From Clitoria ternatea (taxonomy: Eukaryota; Streptophyta; Magnoliopsida; Fabales; Fabaceae): DNA of 64,000 nucleotides. A program made the translations under genes and the position numbers. Each line of letters starts with the position of its first letter. Positions within the stretch are counted from its first letter, which is position 1. The notes beneath the pieces are model-generated. The model was not told where the DNA came from and searched no databases. It was given only the letters and a program-made list of their open reading frames with translations. Shown here in pieces: positions 11,014 through 22,035 of the stretch. Location: positions 156,942,667-157,006,666 of the forward strand of contig CM075673.1 in the NCBI GenBank assembly GCA_037962975.1. Reading direction: 5' to 3'.

Positions 11014-12528
11014 ATGCGAAGGAGTCATAGCCTTGAGCACATTTTCGATCCAGAGATTGAAAGGACCTTCTGTAAGATCAGAGCACTTCGAAAGCATCTT
11101 GAACAGGAAAAGCACCAAGCTTCAAGTTCAGCTACCGATAAACACATGGCAAACCAGGACAACAGAGCGCTTCGTGATTTTGCAGCGCCCAATGCAATGG
11201 GTAGGAGGTCTAGCATCACAAGACCCAACATTGAGGCGAATAATTTTGAGTTGAAGCCATCCTTGCTCTCTATGGTTCAACAGAATCAATTTGATGGATT
11301 ACCATCTGAGGATCCCAACTTATACTTGCAGATATTCCTTGAGTATTGTGACACGCTCAAGGTGAATGGGGTCTCAAGCGACGCAATCAGGCTTAGGCTT
11401 TTCCCATTCTCATTAAGGGATAAGGCTAGAGCTTGGTTGTACGCTCTTCCAGAAGTGTCAATCACCACTTGGGAGGAGCTGTCCCTCGCCTTCCTCAACA
11501 AATATTACCCCAGGAGCAAAACTGACCAATTGAGGAAGCTGATTATTACCTTCAACCAGAGGGAAGATGAGACCTTGTACGAAGCCTGGGAAAGGTACAA
11601 GGAAATACTCCGGGAATGCCCACATCATGGCATTGAACGTTGGTTGACCGTTCACATTTTTTATAATGGGTTGTCTCCGAACCAGAAAGTGACCTTGGAC
11701 GCCGCAGCTGGCGGTGCCTTTATGGGTAAAAACATGGAGGAAGGTTATAACCTCATTGAGGAGGTTGCCCAAAATACCTATCAGTGGTCATCAGAACGGA
11801 ATATGCCAACGAAAACTCCAGGTAAGTACACTGTTGATGCTCTTTCTTTATTAACTGCTAAGGTACAAGCTTTATCCGTTAAGATTGATAAGTTTGATAA
11901 AGTAGGAGCAGGTGCTACTAAAGCTGTTTGTGAGTTATGTGGTGTTTCAGGGCATAATATTTCAGGATGCCAACTTGGAGTGAATCAGCATGTCGAGCCA
12001 GAAATGCATCAGGTGGATGCAGTTGGAAACTATGGTGGGAACTATGGAAACAATTTCAGACCACTTGGACCACCGGGTTTCCAAAGCAGGCCACCCTAGT
12101 TTCCAAATCAGCAAGGTAGCTACAGACCGCAAGGACCTTACACTCCACAGAAATCCAAATTGGAATCCTTGATGGAAACCTTTGTAGCTACCCAATTAAA
12201 GCAGAATGATGATTTCTCAGACGCCATCAAAAACTTAGCCTCAAAGGTAGACAACTTGGCCACCCATAACAAGATGCTGGAGACCCAGATTGCTCAACAG
12301 GCATCATCCTCTCAAAGAGCGCCAGGAACATTTCCTGGAAAGCCCGAAGCAGGACCATCAAACCACACAATGGCTATCACTCTTAGGAGTGGTACAAAAT
12401 ATGAAGGTCCGGTAAACAAGGAAGAGGAGGAAGCTAACCAAGAAAAGAAAGCGGATGAACCTCAGTCTCCTCCTATGGTGGAGGAAGGGAAACAAACTGA
12501 AAAGAAGCAGGAGGTTAAACCTTACTAA
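11014..12528 (+). pseudogene. Athila gag
   Basis: First ATG of the frame is at 11014, 147 bases after the PBS. The capsid-type retrotransposon gag domain lies in the central part (ARAWLYALP, LAFLNKYYP, YEAWERYKEILRECP near 11420-11640). A cysteine motif CELCGVSGHNISGC near 11930-11970 is a CCHC zinc knuckle for RNA binding. An in-frame TAG at 12097 interrupts the glutamine-rich region after the knuckle, and a TAA at 12526 separates gag from protease. Gag, protease and pol share one frame from 11014 to 16275, so this was a single polyprotein. Both stops are one C-to-T change from a glutamine codon. Confidence 0.9.
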
Positions 12529-12534
12529 CCTCCA

Positions 12535-15040
12535 GTGCCGTTTCCTCAACGCTTGGCCAAGGCCAAGTTATATAGACAATTTGGTAAGTTCCTTGAGGTC
12601 CTTAAAAAACTGTATATAAATGTCCCCTTCACAGATGCTTTGCAGCAAATGCCGACCTATGCGAAGTTCTTGAAGGACATTTTGTCAAATAAGCAGAAAC
12701 TGGAGGACGATGGTACCATTGTACTTACTGAAGAGTGTAGTGCACTGATCCAGAAGAAGCTACCACCCAAGCTTCAGGATCCAGGTAGTTTTTCTATTCC
12801 TTGTGTGATTGGTAATATGGCTATTGATAGAGCACTATGTGACCTAGGGGCTAGTGTTAGTCTTATGCCATTATCTATTTCTGAGAAATTGGGACTAGGA
12901 GAGCTAAAACCTACTAGGATGTCTTTGCAACTTGCTGATAGGTCTGTTAAGTACCCTGTTGGCATTTTAGAAGATGTTCCAATCAAAGCAGGAAAATTTT
13001 TTATACCTGCCGATTTTGTGGTTCTTGAAATGGATGAGGATTCGATGATCCCCATTATCTTAGGCAGGCCATTTTTGGCAACCGCGGGCGCGGTTATAGA
13101 TGTCAAGAATGGGAGGTTGTCTCTAACTGTGGGTGACCAAAAGGTTGATTTTAACTTGCAGAATGTTTTAAAAAAACCTTTTAATGATGATGTATGCTGT
13201 GTTATAGATTGTATTGACCAAGTGGTGAAGGAAGAAACCCTTCCTGATGAACCACTTGAATCTGTATTTTTGATTGAGCCTGCAGGTACATCAAGTAGCT
13301 CTGAAGGAGAAGCCCAACCAAAGCATGATACTGAGGTCATGCAAGATGAAGTGGTGGGTAACAAATTAGAATTGAAGCCTTTACCGGCTTCATTGAGGTA
13401 TGAATTCCTTGGCCCAAACTCTACCTATCCTGTGATTGTAAATGCTGAACTGACTGTTGTTGAAACCGAAAAACTCCTGAAACATCTTAGGTTGTATAGG
13501 AAAGTTATTGGCTATACCATGGATGACATTAAGGGGATTAGCCCTTCATTTTGCATGCATAGGATCACCGTGGAGGATGAGAGTAGGCCAACAGTAGAAC
13601 CACTTAGGAGACTAAATCCTAAAATACAAGAAGTGGTTAAAAAAGAGATTTTGAAGTTGTTGGATGCGGGCGTCATTTATCCCATTGCTAGTAGCAAGTG
13701 GGTTAGCCCAGTTCATGTGGTTCCAAAAAAGGGAGGGATGACTGTCGTGCAAAATGATAAACAGGAATTGATTTCTACTAGGGTAGTTTCTGGGTGGTGC
13801 ATGTGTATAGATTACAGAAAACTAAATAGCGCTACTAAGAAAGATCATTTCCCTCTCCCTTTCATTGATCAGATGCTTGAGAGGCTTGCTAAGCACTCCT
13901 ATTTTTGTTATCTGGATGGGTATTCTGGTTTTCATCAAATCCCCATCCACCCATCTGATCAAGAGAAAACAACCTTCACTTGCCCGTATGGGACTTATGC
14001 TTATAGGCGTATGCCATTTGGCCTGTGTAATGCACCCGCGACCTTTCAAAGGTGTATGCAGGCCATATTCTCTGATTTAATTGAAAATGTGATGGAAGTT
14101 TTCATGGATGACTTTTCTGTGCATGGCTTGAACTTTGATAATTGTTTGACCAATTTGTGCCAATTTTTGCAGCACTGTGAAGAGACCAACTTGGTCTTAA
14201 ATTGGGAAAAATGCCACTTCATGGTAAGGGAGGGCATAGTCCTTGGGCACCTAGTGTCTGAGAGAGGAATTGAAGTCGATAAAGCCAAGGTGGAGGTGAT
14301 TGAGAAATTACCCCCACCAACTAATATGAAAGGTATTTAAAGCTTTCTTGGACATGTTGGGTTTTACCGGAGGTTCATTAAAGACTTCAGTAAGATCACA
14401 AAGCCTCTGACTAACCTTTTGGGTAAGGATGTACCATTTATTTTTGATTCTTCATGTCTTGAGGCTTTTTGCAGGATAAAGCAGGAGTTAATTTCCGCAC
14501 CCATAGTGCAACCCCCCGATTGGGAACTCCCATTTGAACTTATGTGTGATGCTAGTGATCATGCAGTGGGGGCTGTACTTGGGCAGCGAAAGGATAAGAA
14601 GCTGCATGTGATCTACTATGCCAGCCATACACTTGATGACGCACAGGTAAACTATGCTACCATCGAAAAGGAATTGTTAGCTATAGTTTTTGCTTTTGAT
14701 AAATTTAGATCGTACTTGGTAGGCTCACATGTTACTGTATATACTGACCATTCTGCCATCAAGTACCTTTTAAATAAGAAAGAAGCAAAACCTAGGCTCA
14801 TTAGGTGGATTTTGATTTTACAAGAATTTGACTTAGAAATCAAAGATAAAAAAGGTATTGAGAACCTTGTTGCAGACCACTTATCTAGGTTGTCATCTGA
14901 AAAAGATGAGATGGGTGATGTTGTTCCCATCAATGAGTCTTTTCTGGATGAACAATTACTTAGCTTAAGTGTCCAACAAGTGCCTTGGTATGCTGATTTT
15001 GTCAATTTTCTTGCATGTGGCATTGTACCCCCTGACCTTG
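12535..15040 (+). pseudogene. Athila protease, reverse transcriptase and RNase H
   Basis: Same frame as gag. Protease active site DLGAS is at about 12841, with ILGRPFL near 13060. RT runs about 13500-14340 with the catalytic FMDD box at 14101-14112, CIDYRKLN, and PFGLCNAPATFQ intact. A usually basic residue before the CIDYR box is Cys here (WCMCIDYR). A TAA at 14338 interrupts the FLGH segment between RT and RNase H. RNase H (about 14520-14900) keeps its acidic set: CDASD, KELLA with Glu, YTDHS, ADHLSR. Together these copy RNA into DNA. The frame ends in tandem TAG TAG at 15046-15051, where family members have two glutamines. Enzyme cores look intact despite the stops, which suggests recent inactivation. 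Confidence 0.92.
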
Positions 15041-15051
15041 GTTTTTAGTAG

Positions 15052-16275
15052 AAAAAGAAGTTTTTTACAGATGTTAGGCACTATTATTGGGATGAGCCCC
15101 TTTTATTCAAGCAGTGTGCAGATGGTCTGATTAGGAGATGTGTTCCCGAGCCTGAAGTTCGAGCCATCCTGGATCACTGCCATTCCCTTTCCTGTGGAGG
15201 CCATATGAGTACTTCTAAGACAGCCTCAAAGGTGTTGCAAGCAGGCTTCTATTGGCCATATATTTTCAAGGATATGCGTAAGTATGTCCTCACTTGTGAT
15301 GCATGCCAAAGGGCCGGTAATATTGGTAAGAGGCATGAAATGCCACTTAATAGTATTCTTGAGGTTGAATTATTTGATGTGTGGGGTGTTGATTTCATGG
15401 GACCCTTTCCCCTGTCGTTTGGAAATCAATTTATTCTGGTTGCAGTTGACTATGTATCCAAATGGGTAGAAGCCATTGTTTCGCCTCATTCGGATGCTAA
15501 GACTGTAATTAAACTTTTTAGAAAGACAATTTTTCCAAGGTTTGGGGTCCCTAAATGCATAATTAGTGACGGAGGGTCTCACTTTATTGAAAAAACTTTT
15601 CAGACCCTCTTGAAAAAATATGGAGTGAGGCATAAGGTTGCTACACCTTATCACTCTCAAACTAGTGGCCAAGTTGAGGTTTCTAATAGGGAGATTAAAA
15701 ACATTCTTCAGAAGGTGGTTAATACTTCCCGTAAGGATTGGTCTATTAAATTAGACGATTCCTTATGGGCGTATCGAACCGCTTACAAAACTCCCATTGG
15801 AACCACACCTTTTAAACTAGTCTATGGGAAACCGTGTCATTTACCTGTTGAATTGGAATATAAGTCCTTTTGGGCTATAAAAATGCTTAACTTTGATATG
15901 AAGCTTGCAGGTGAACACAGGTTGCTGGAGTTGAACGAGCTTGAGGAACTCCGGTTGGATGCCTATGAAAATGCCAAGATCTACAAGGAAAAAACTAAAA
16001 GATGGCATGATCGTCACATCCTCAGGAGATCCTTTAACCCTGGTGATATGGTGTTACTTTTCAACTCCCGATTGAAGCTATTCCCTGGCAAATTGAGGTC
16101 CCGGTGGTCGGGACCATTTCAGGTAACTAAGGTATATCCTTTTGGAGCTGTTGAGTTATGGAGCGATAAGTCTGGTTCATTCAAAGCGAATGGATAAAGG
16201 CTTAAGAACTACTTGACAGGAGAACCCATCCAACAAGCAAGTGCTTTGGACTTGCTTGATGGATTAGATTCTTGA
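15052..16275 (+). pseudogene. Athila integrase
   Basis: Continues the polyprotein frame after the tandem stops. The zinc-binding HHCC region spans about 15170-15310 (HCHSLSCGGH, then CDACQ). The catalytic core shows the D,D,E set: GVDFMGPF near 15390, ISDGGSHF near 15565, and the Glu in GQVEVSNREIKN near 15670. A C-terminal basic region (LRSRWSGPFQV) follows. A TAA at 16195 interrupts the terminal segment, which stays open to a TGA at 16273. No chromodomain is visible, as expected for Athila. Integrase joins element DNA to the host genome. Confidence 0.9.
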
Positions 16276-17129
16276 TTCCAAAAAAATGCCAAGCGTCCGG
16301 CTGAAGACGTTAAACTTAGCACTAATGGGGAGGTAACCCCATCTATCATTCTTTAAACATTTTTCTTGTCATATATATATATAAAAATAAAATAAAAAAA
16401 AACAAAAGGAAGGAAGTTTGTTTGTTTATAAGTCCAATGTAATTTTGTTGTTTGTTTCGTTTTGTTTCGTTTCGTTTCGTTTGTTTGTTGCATGTTCATT
16501 GTTTGTTAATTTTGCATTGCATGGGTTTTGTTTTGTTTTGTACATATTTCTTACGATTAAATGCAACATGTGTTTCCACGGGATAAAATGAATCCAGTAA
16601 AGGTAAGTCATGGTGCGTATTCGAGGAAATTTTGATTGAAAAACAGTGAGATCCACTGCCAGTGGGGTTTTCCCACAGCCAGTGGACTATTCTGACATTA
16701 AAAAGGAGAGCAATTAATTTTTTTTGAAGTGCCAAAATAGAGAACTCCACTGGCTGTGGGTTTTTCCCACTGGCCGTGGGTTCTTCTGCTTGTATCCATG
16801 AGCTATGCGTGCAATTTTGGGGGGGGCCTGGCAGAAAACTCCACTGGCCGTGGGTTTTTCCCACTGGCCGTGGGTTTTCCCATGCCCAAAAGTGTGAATT
16901 TAAATCTCCTGGGCAGCAACATCCACGGGCCATGTATATTTCCCACTGGTCGTGGATTTGCCCCCACTTCCTTGCTCTTATATATTGTTTCACGCACAGC
17001 CCAGAGGCATTACATCCCTCTCATTGTTTTGCATTCTCTCCATACCTACACACATCCTTGCTCTTATATATTGTTTTGCATTCTCTTCACACCTCACGCA
17101 CAGCCCTCCTTCACCCACTCTTCATCAAC
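16276..17129 (+). promoter_or_regulatory. Spacer before the env-like ORF: palindrome array, two TATA boxes, leader exon
   Basis: At 16649-16965 lie eight units of the same CCACTGGCNGTGG palindrome that fills the LTR. Directly after comes TATATATT (16979-16986). The segment carrying it, CTTGCTCTTATATATTG, is repeated 86 bases later with TATATATT at 17065-17072. CACGCACA follows each TATA region, and the same 8-mer follows the array in the LTR. A consensus 5' splice site GTAAGT sits at 17130. This arrangement reads as a promoter and leader exon for the env-like ORF; that function is inference. 16276-16630 is T-rich with GTTTCGTTT repeats and no gene. Confidence 0.5.
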
Positions 17130-17756
17130 GTAAGTTCCTCCTCCATTCATCATTTTGAGGTTCCTTCGTGCTAGTTTGGGGTTTCTTTTCCCTTTGCTTT
17201 CTTGGTTGGTTTTTGGGTGTACTTGATTAAGAAAGAGTGTTATATATGTTCTATGTTATTATTTGATAGCAATTCTCATGAGGTTATCTATTAAAATTTT
17301 GATTGGGTTTCTTGTGTTCATCATGATTCATTTTTATTTATAGAAACCAAACTTGTGAATTTGCCTCTTGTTTGAGAATCCATGATGCATATTGAACATT
17401 TATGGCATTACAATTCATGAGAAAGGTATGAAAGATGAAATTGGGAGACTTGTGATGCATAGTTCTTGGATTACTTAGTTCATGTTTTATGCCCACCAAG
17501 TGTTTGAAAAAATGTCTGAACCAGAATTTTTCCTACTAGGCTGCATATTAATGTGTTTTGAGGTGACTATCTTGGTGTCAAACTTGTGCCCACCACGTGT
17601 TTGACAATTTTCCCACATCAATTCCTTGTTCTACCTTGTCAATATTTATAGTTTGTTTGATCCTTTTTGGGTTTTCTTATGCCTATCCATCATTGAGTTC
17701 CCTTGTTCTTGATATTATTGACACCTTTTATGCATAAATTTGAATTGGAATTTTAG
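17130..17756 (+). other. Probable intron in the leader of the env-like ORF
   Basis: Starts GTAAGT and ends GGAATTTTAG at 17756, 627 bp, T-rich and full of stops. The ATG of the env-like ORF follows 13 bases later. Direct RNA evidence is lacking. Confidence 0.4.
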
Positions 17757-17769
17757 GTAACCCAAAAAC

Positions 17770-18998
17770 ATGTCTTCGGGACGAACCAAGAATGTCTGCA
17801 AAAAGAGGAAAAACAAAGGTATATCATCTAACTATTCTAGTATAGATGGTATTGAATGTACCTCTGATGAACAAAAGATGCGCTTATCTTCTTTGACCTC
17901 TAGGGAAATTATCCCTTCTAGGTTCTTTTGCAAGGAATCTTTATTGAAGCTTGGGTTATATAATGACACCTGTGGGAAGATTTTATTGAATTATATGAGC
18001 CCTGTTATGAACGCACCACATTAGAGTTTCTGAGTTCCATTGATATTAAGCCTTGCGATATTGAGTCGACCTGGGAAATCACTTTTAGGCTAAATAACAT
18101 TGATTATAGGATGGACTTAGCTGATGTGGATGCCATCTACGGTTTTCCATCTGTCCCTGGAGATGCCTCTGCTAAATTAAATGCCGCCCGCATCCCTAGG
18201 GATTTTAAGGCCAAGTATTTTTGGTCTAGACTCTCTAAATCTAGGGAGACTTATAACCCATCTTCTACCAAAGCCTAACTCATGCATCACCCTGTCTTTA
18301 GATACCTTCAGAGGTTTATGGCCCGATCCATTTTTGGTCGATATGATAGTCCTGGTACTATTAGGGCTGCTGAGCTTTATTTTCTGTATGCCATGATTAA
18401 TAACATCCCGGTCCACTCTACGAAATGGCTTTTTAGCCAATTCACTAGGGTAGGAAGGGCTACTACTGGAAGGATTGTCATTGCAGGCTATATAAATCCT
18501 ATTGCGAGGTATGTGGGGATAGATCTGCAAGAGGATACCTTACTTTGCCAACCCAAGCGGGTTGATATTGATGAGATGGTCCAAATGGGTATGCTTGTAT
18601 TAGAACGTGGAATTTACTGTTTGGTTATTCCCGGATTCTCGGTGCCTCACCCCTTGCCTGACCCTAGCTTCACTAGCCTGGAGGGCAAAACTTCTTTCTT
18701 GTTTTCAGGTACAGAAGAGGATACCCCCTTGGACACCGAGATGCCCCTTCATCCAGACCCTGTTGCTGGCCTGTCTCGATCTTCTTCGGATTCCGGATTT
18801 TCTATGGACGGGATGTATTCCTTGCTGCAAGGAATGTCTGCAGAGCAGCTCCGGCAAGGGAAAAAGATAGATGACATGGCCAAGCGCGTGGATGATATGT
18901 ATTCTTGGCATCTCCAGCAGGGTCATTTTCCCCTCCTTCCCCATGAAAGGTATGTTCATCACGATAAGTTTCATTGTACTGTGCTTTTCCTCTACTGA
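17770..18998 (+). pseudogene. Athila env-like ORF (putative plant transposon protein domain)
   Basis: Begins at ATG 17770 with a basic N-terminus (RTKNVCKKRKNK). A one-base shift near 17971 changes frame, and a TAA at 18276 is one C-to-T change from CAA. The central segment (about 17985-18530: LEFLSSIDI, FMARSIFGR, AELYFLYAMIN, IVIAGYINPIA) matches the putative plant transposon protein domain found after pol in Athila elements. A Pro/Ser-rich linker and a predicted coiled-coil tail (QLRQGKKIDDMAKRVDDMY) follow. I see no signal peptide or convincing membrane helix, so a true envelope role is doubtful. The layout closely resembles the extra ORF of the copia element at 42610-43734. Confidence 0.75.
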
Positions 18999-20286
18999 CC
19001 AGTGAAGACACTGCTCCTTTTTAGTTTGGGGTTGTAGGTACAAGGAAACTTATTCTTCTGAGCCTTTGTATTTTGTGATTTCTCTACATCTTTTTCTTTG
19101 GTTTCAGTTAAACATGCTAGGTTGTAGTTTGTTTTTCATTTGCTTTGAATAACTGTGCCTGTCTGTACCCCCCATCTAGGAATGTTTATTTACTTATGTT
19201 TATTGTTGCCATCAATTGTACCAGTTTTGATTGAGGAAATTGATTGTTGAGGAATCCATCTAAAAAATTTAAAAATTAAAAACTTTTGATTCATGTTGAT
19301 GATGGCACTGATTGTCTAGAGGTACTATGCTTTATGATGCTGTGTTTTCTCTGACTGGGTCTATTTCACCTGCCATGTATTATGAGAGTTTTTGAGCCAA
19401 AATGGGGTAGTTTTTAAACATAAATATTTAGAAAACCCCTATTTTCTTCTATTTGAGTGTGTCATACATTTAAAGCGCTCTAGAACTTGGCTTGCGACCG
19501 ACTCAAATGGTTGATGATTACTTGTTATGGAATAAAAAAGGCAGTAGGTTTTGTTCTCTAGCCTCTGAAATTTAAAAGTTATAACATACAATTAGTTGCC
19601 CCTGTTGAGCTTAGACTGTTTGTTTATTGTTGAAATCCTTTGGTATTGGGTTGATAAAATACTGAGAAAATGACATAAATTCAAGGATGGCAGCTAGAAT
19701 GAAAATGGCTAAGAGAAAACAACTGGGTTTTAGTTGGGAAACAAAAATAAACAAGATGAATCTGTGTTTCCAACTAAAGAAAAATTGTTGGAAAAACAAA
19801 GAAAAGGATGAAAAGCAAAGTAAGAAAGGAGTCAAGTTTAAAATAGAAAACAACAAGGACTCCTTGGGTTTCTGGTCTGCCTTTCAAAAGTTAATTATTC
19901 TCGGTGTTCCATTGAGTGATAGCCCTTTGAATTTCCTTTTCCTTGATATCCATTCCCCAAACCCATGGCCCCATTACAACCAAATGAAAGACCTTTTGAC
20001 TATAACTTGTTTTCTAAATAACTGTAGAGAGTAAGGTCGTTTGCCAAGCCTATGGTAGTATCTTAAAATGCTATGATTTGAGTGATAATCATACACAAGC
20101 TTAAAATACTTAGAGAGAAATGAAAGGATGTGTGTCTATAGCCTAGTTTTGTGAACATGGCATGAATAATTGTGTGGTTTCCTCTTGTGATAATCTTGCA
20201 ATCATATGTTGATAATTTTTCCAATTGGGTTCCTCAAGATATTCTGAATTCATAAATCTCTATTAATCATATTTGTGGCAATGATG
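18999..20286 (+). other. 3' non-coding region of the Athila element
   Basis: No gene. A hairpin plus AGTTTGGGG motif lies at 19000-19031, and another AGTTTGGGG lies upstream at 17173. Landmarks shared with 1127-2542 are TTTTTGAGCC (near 19390) and a CCCCATTACAACC block (near 19970). A purine-rich stretch at 19690-19860 gives a short basic ORF that has no recognisable domain. Confidence 0.5.
19000..19031 (+). promoter_or_regulatory. Hairpin plus polypurine-like motif, upstream copy
   Basis: CAGTG (19000-19004) pairs with CACTG (19009-19013) around AAGA. AGTTTGGGG follows 9 bases later at 19023. It lies 1289 bases before the matching motif at the LTR; in the first Athila element the corresponding distance is 1314 bases. 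Confidence 0.5.
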
Positions 20287-20325
20287 ATTGCTTGGGGACA
20301 AGCAATATTTTAGTTTGGGGTGTTT
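20287..20325 (+). promoter_or_regulatory. Hairpin plus polypurine tract at the 3' LTR
   Basis: ATTGCTTG (20287-20294) pairs perfectly with CAAGCAAT (20299-20306) around GGGA. Five bases later comes AGTTTGGGGTG and then the LTR at 20326. It marks the plus-strand primer region. Confidence 0.6.
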
Positions 20326-21847
20326 TGATAGGTGTTTTGTTTGCATGATTTTAGTGGCTTTTTATTTAGTTTTTCTAGGTCATTTGTGTTATCTTGTCCC
20401 TAATTCCAAGTATTTTTTCTTTCATTCCGCATTTGTTACTCGGGTGTTTCATGTTTTTGTAGGAATAGCTTGTTTACAGGTACATACATTCCAAACGCGA
20501 AGCACTCGAGGAAGCATTGGATAAATGGAAGAGTTTCAAGCTATGAAAAAGCAGCAAAGTGAAGTCCAGAGAAACCCACTGGCAGTGGGTTTTTCCCACT
20601 GCCAGTGGATCCTGCTGCCCTATAACAAAAACTTGCACAAATTGGGGTCCATAGAAACTCACTGGCCGTGGGTTTTTCCCACTGCCAGTGGATCTTGCTG
20701 CCATGTAGAGAAAATGCATATCTTGGGGTCCAGAAAAACCCACTGGCCGTGGGTTTTTCCCACTGGCCGTGGGTTTTTCCCACTGGCAGTGGGTTCCTCT
20801 GTTTGAATGCTCAAAAATGTAAAAATTGGACCTCCAGTACGATCCACTGGCCGTGGGTTTTTCCCACTGCCAGTGGGTTTTTGCACGCACAACAGTTTCC
20901 TTATTTTAGGGAGCAGTTTCTGAGGTTTTTAAGGGACAGTTGGAGAGAGGCAAAATAAAGACATTTTTGGGTCATTTTTGGAGAGAAAAAGAGAGAGTTT
21001 TCACTGGGGATTATTGAAGAAATCAAGGCCATAGGCGTTGAAGAACTTCTTTGGGCAGATTTCAGAAAGATTCATAAGCACAAGTGAGAGCTTTTGCTTT
21101 GTGTTCTTTGATTTCTTCTTAGGTTTTCTCTTTCTCTGTAATTTCTGAATTTGATTCCATCAATGGGCTGTAGTGAATTGAGCATGTGTAGCTAAACGTT
21201 ATCTTGGGATTAGGGTATGACAATGCTTATGTATTGAACCTCTTTTGGATTTTTCTGTTTATTAATTCATTGCTTCTATTCAATTTCCATGAACGCGTAA
21301 TGCTTTTGAATACCTAGAGATAGGATCAATTGAAATTAAACTCTAAGAGAATCAAAAGGTTAATTAGTTGTTTGAACGCATGAAATTGAACTTAGAATCA
21401 TAGGTCACGAAAGTGGGTATGACAATTCGAGGTTTAATAGGACTCCACCGTTCTTAACAAGTTCACATAATAAATCGAACGCGGTTCTTTATTATTTGGG
21501 CACATTAATGTTACTCTGAGAAGAAGGCTTAATTAAATTTGGAAATCTAACCTTAGAGAGTGAATTAATAAATAGAAAGGTCTTAGGAAAATTAAATACA
21601 TGGCATGATCATATACCAAATCCCAAGAGTTTCACCCTCATTTGTTCTATTTCAATCTCAGAATTCATTTAGTTCTTTCAGATAGCATTCCTTCTTAACT
21701 TCTGTTTTCCTTAATTTTCTAAATTACAAACCTAATTTCACAATTTTCTAGATAATTGAACCACTGTGAAAACTTGTACTTGGGAACAATCTCTGTGGGA
21801 CGATAACTTTTTATTACGCGATACCTCGTGCGCTTGCGGGCCTATCA
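20326..21847 (+). repeat. 3' LTR of the Athila element
   Basis: TGATAGG...CCTATCA, 1522 bp. It is 40 bp longer than the 5' LTR because the palindrome array (20575-20880) has nine units instead of seven. About 35 other differences, mostly transitions. Confidence 0.95.
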
Positions 21848-21852
21848 TCATC
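21848..21852. repeat. Target-site duplication TCATC, right copy
   Basis: Matches 9356-9360. Confidence 0.9.
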
Positions 21853-22035
21853 CCTTAACAAAGAGAGATGAAACCTTGGGTGATGTCCCAGTTTGAAAGG
21901 AGATGAAAGAAAGTTTGAGAGAGGTGCCAACTTCGGCAATAAGAAAACATAAAAGGGGCAATCCTTGGAGATAAAAGCTTGAGAGTGGTATGAAATAAAG
22001 GTGTCCACCTTTGGCGGCGAAAGAAACTTAAAAAA
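21853..22035 (-). other. Ogre-like 3' UTR between the two minisatellites
   Basis: Begins with the last unit of the array broken by the Athila insertion, then shifts to short irregular repeats (GGTGCCAACTTCGGC-like) that grade into the 33-bp array. Confidence 0.5.

Larger units (their letters stand above)
9361..21847 (+). mobile_element. Athila-type (env-class) Ty3/gypsy retrotransposon, full length
   Basis: Two LTRs (9361-10842 and 20326-21847) have matching ends TGATAGG...CCTATCA and are flanked by the 5-bp duplication TCATC (9356-9360 and 21848-21852). Inside are a tRNA-Asp PBS, gag, protease, RT, RNase H, integrase, a palindrome-rich spacer, an env-like ORF and a 1.3 kb 3' region with a polypurine tract. 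Layout and PBS fit the Athila lineage, which in soybean includes families such as Calypso and Diaspora; I cannot assign a family. The LTRs differ at about 35 sites by eye, nearly all transitions, plus a 40-bp length difference. It is coding-dead through stops and one frameshift. Confidence 0.93.

Noticed and set aside
12774..13364. Minus-strand ORF of 196 codons inside the Athila protease
   Set aside because: Shadow of the plus-strand protease frame; serine-rich, no domain.
17770..18998. True envelope glycoprotein
   Set aside because: No signal peptide, transmembrane helix or glycosylation-rich ectodomain visible; called env-like by position only.
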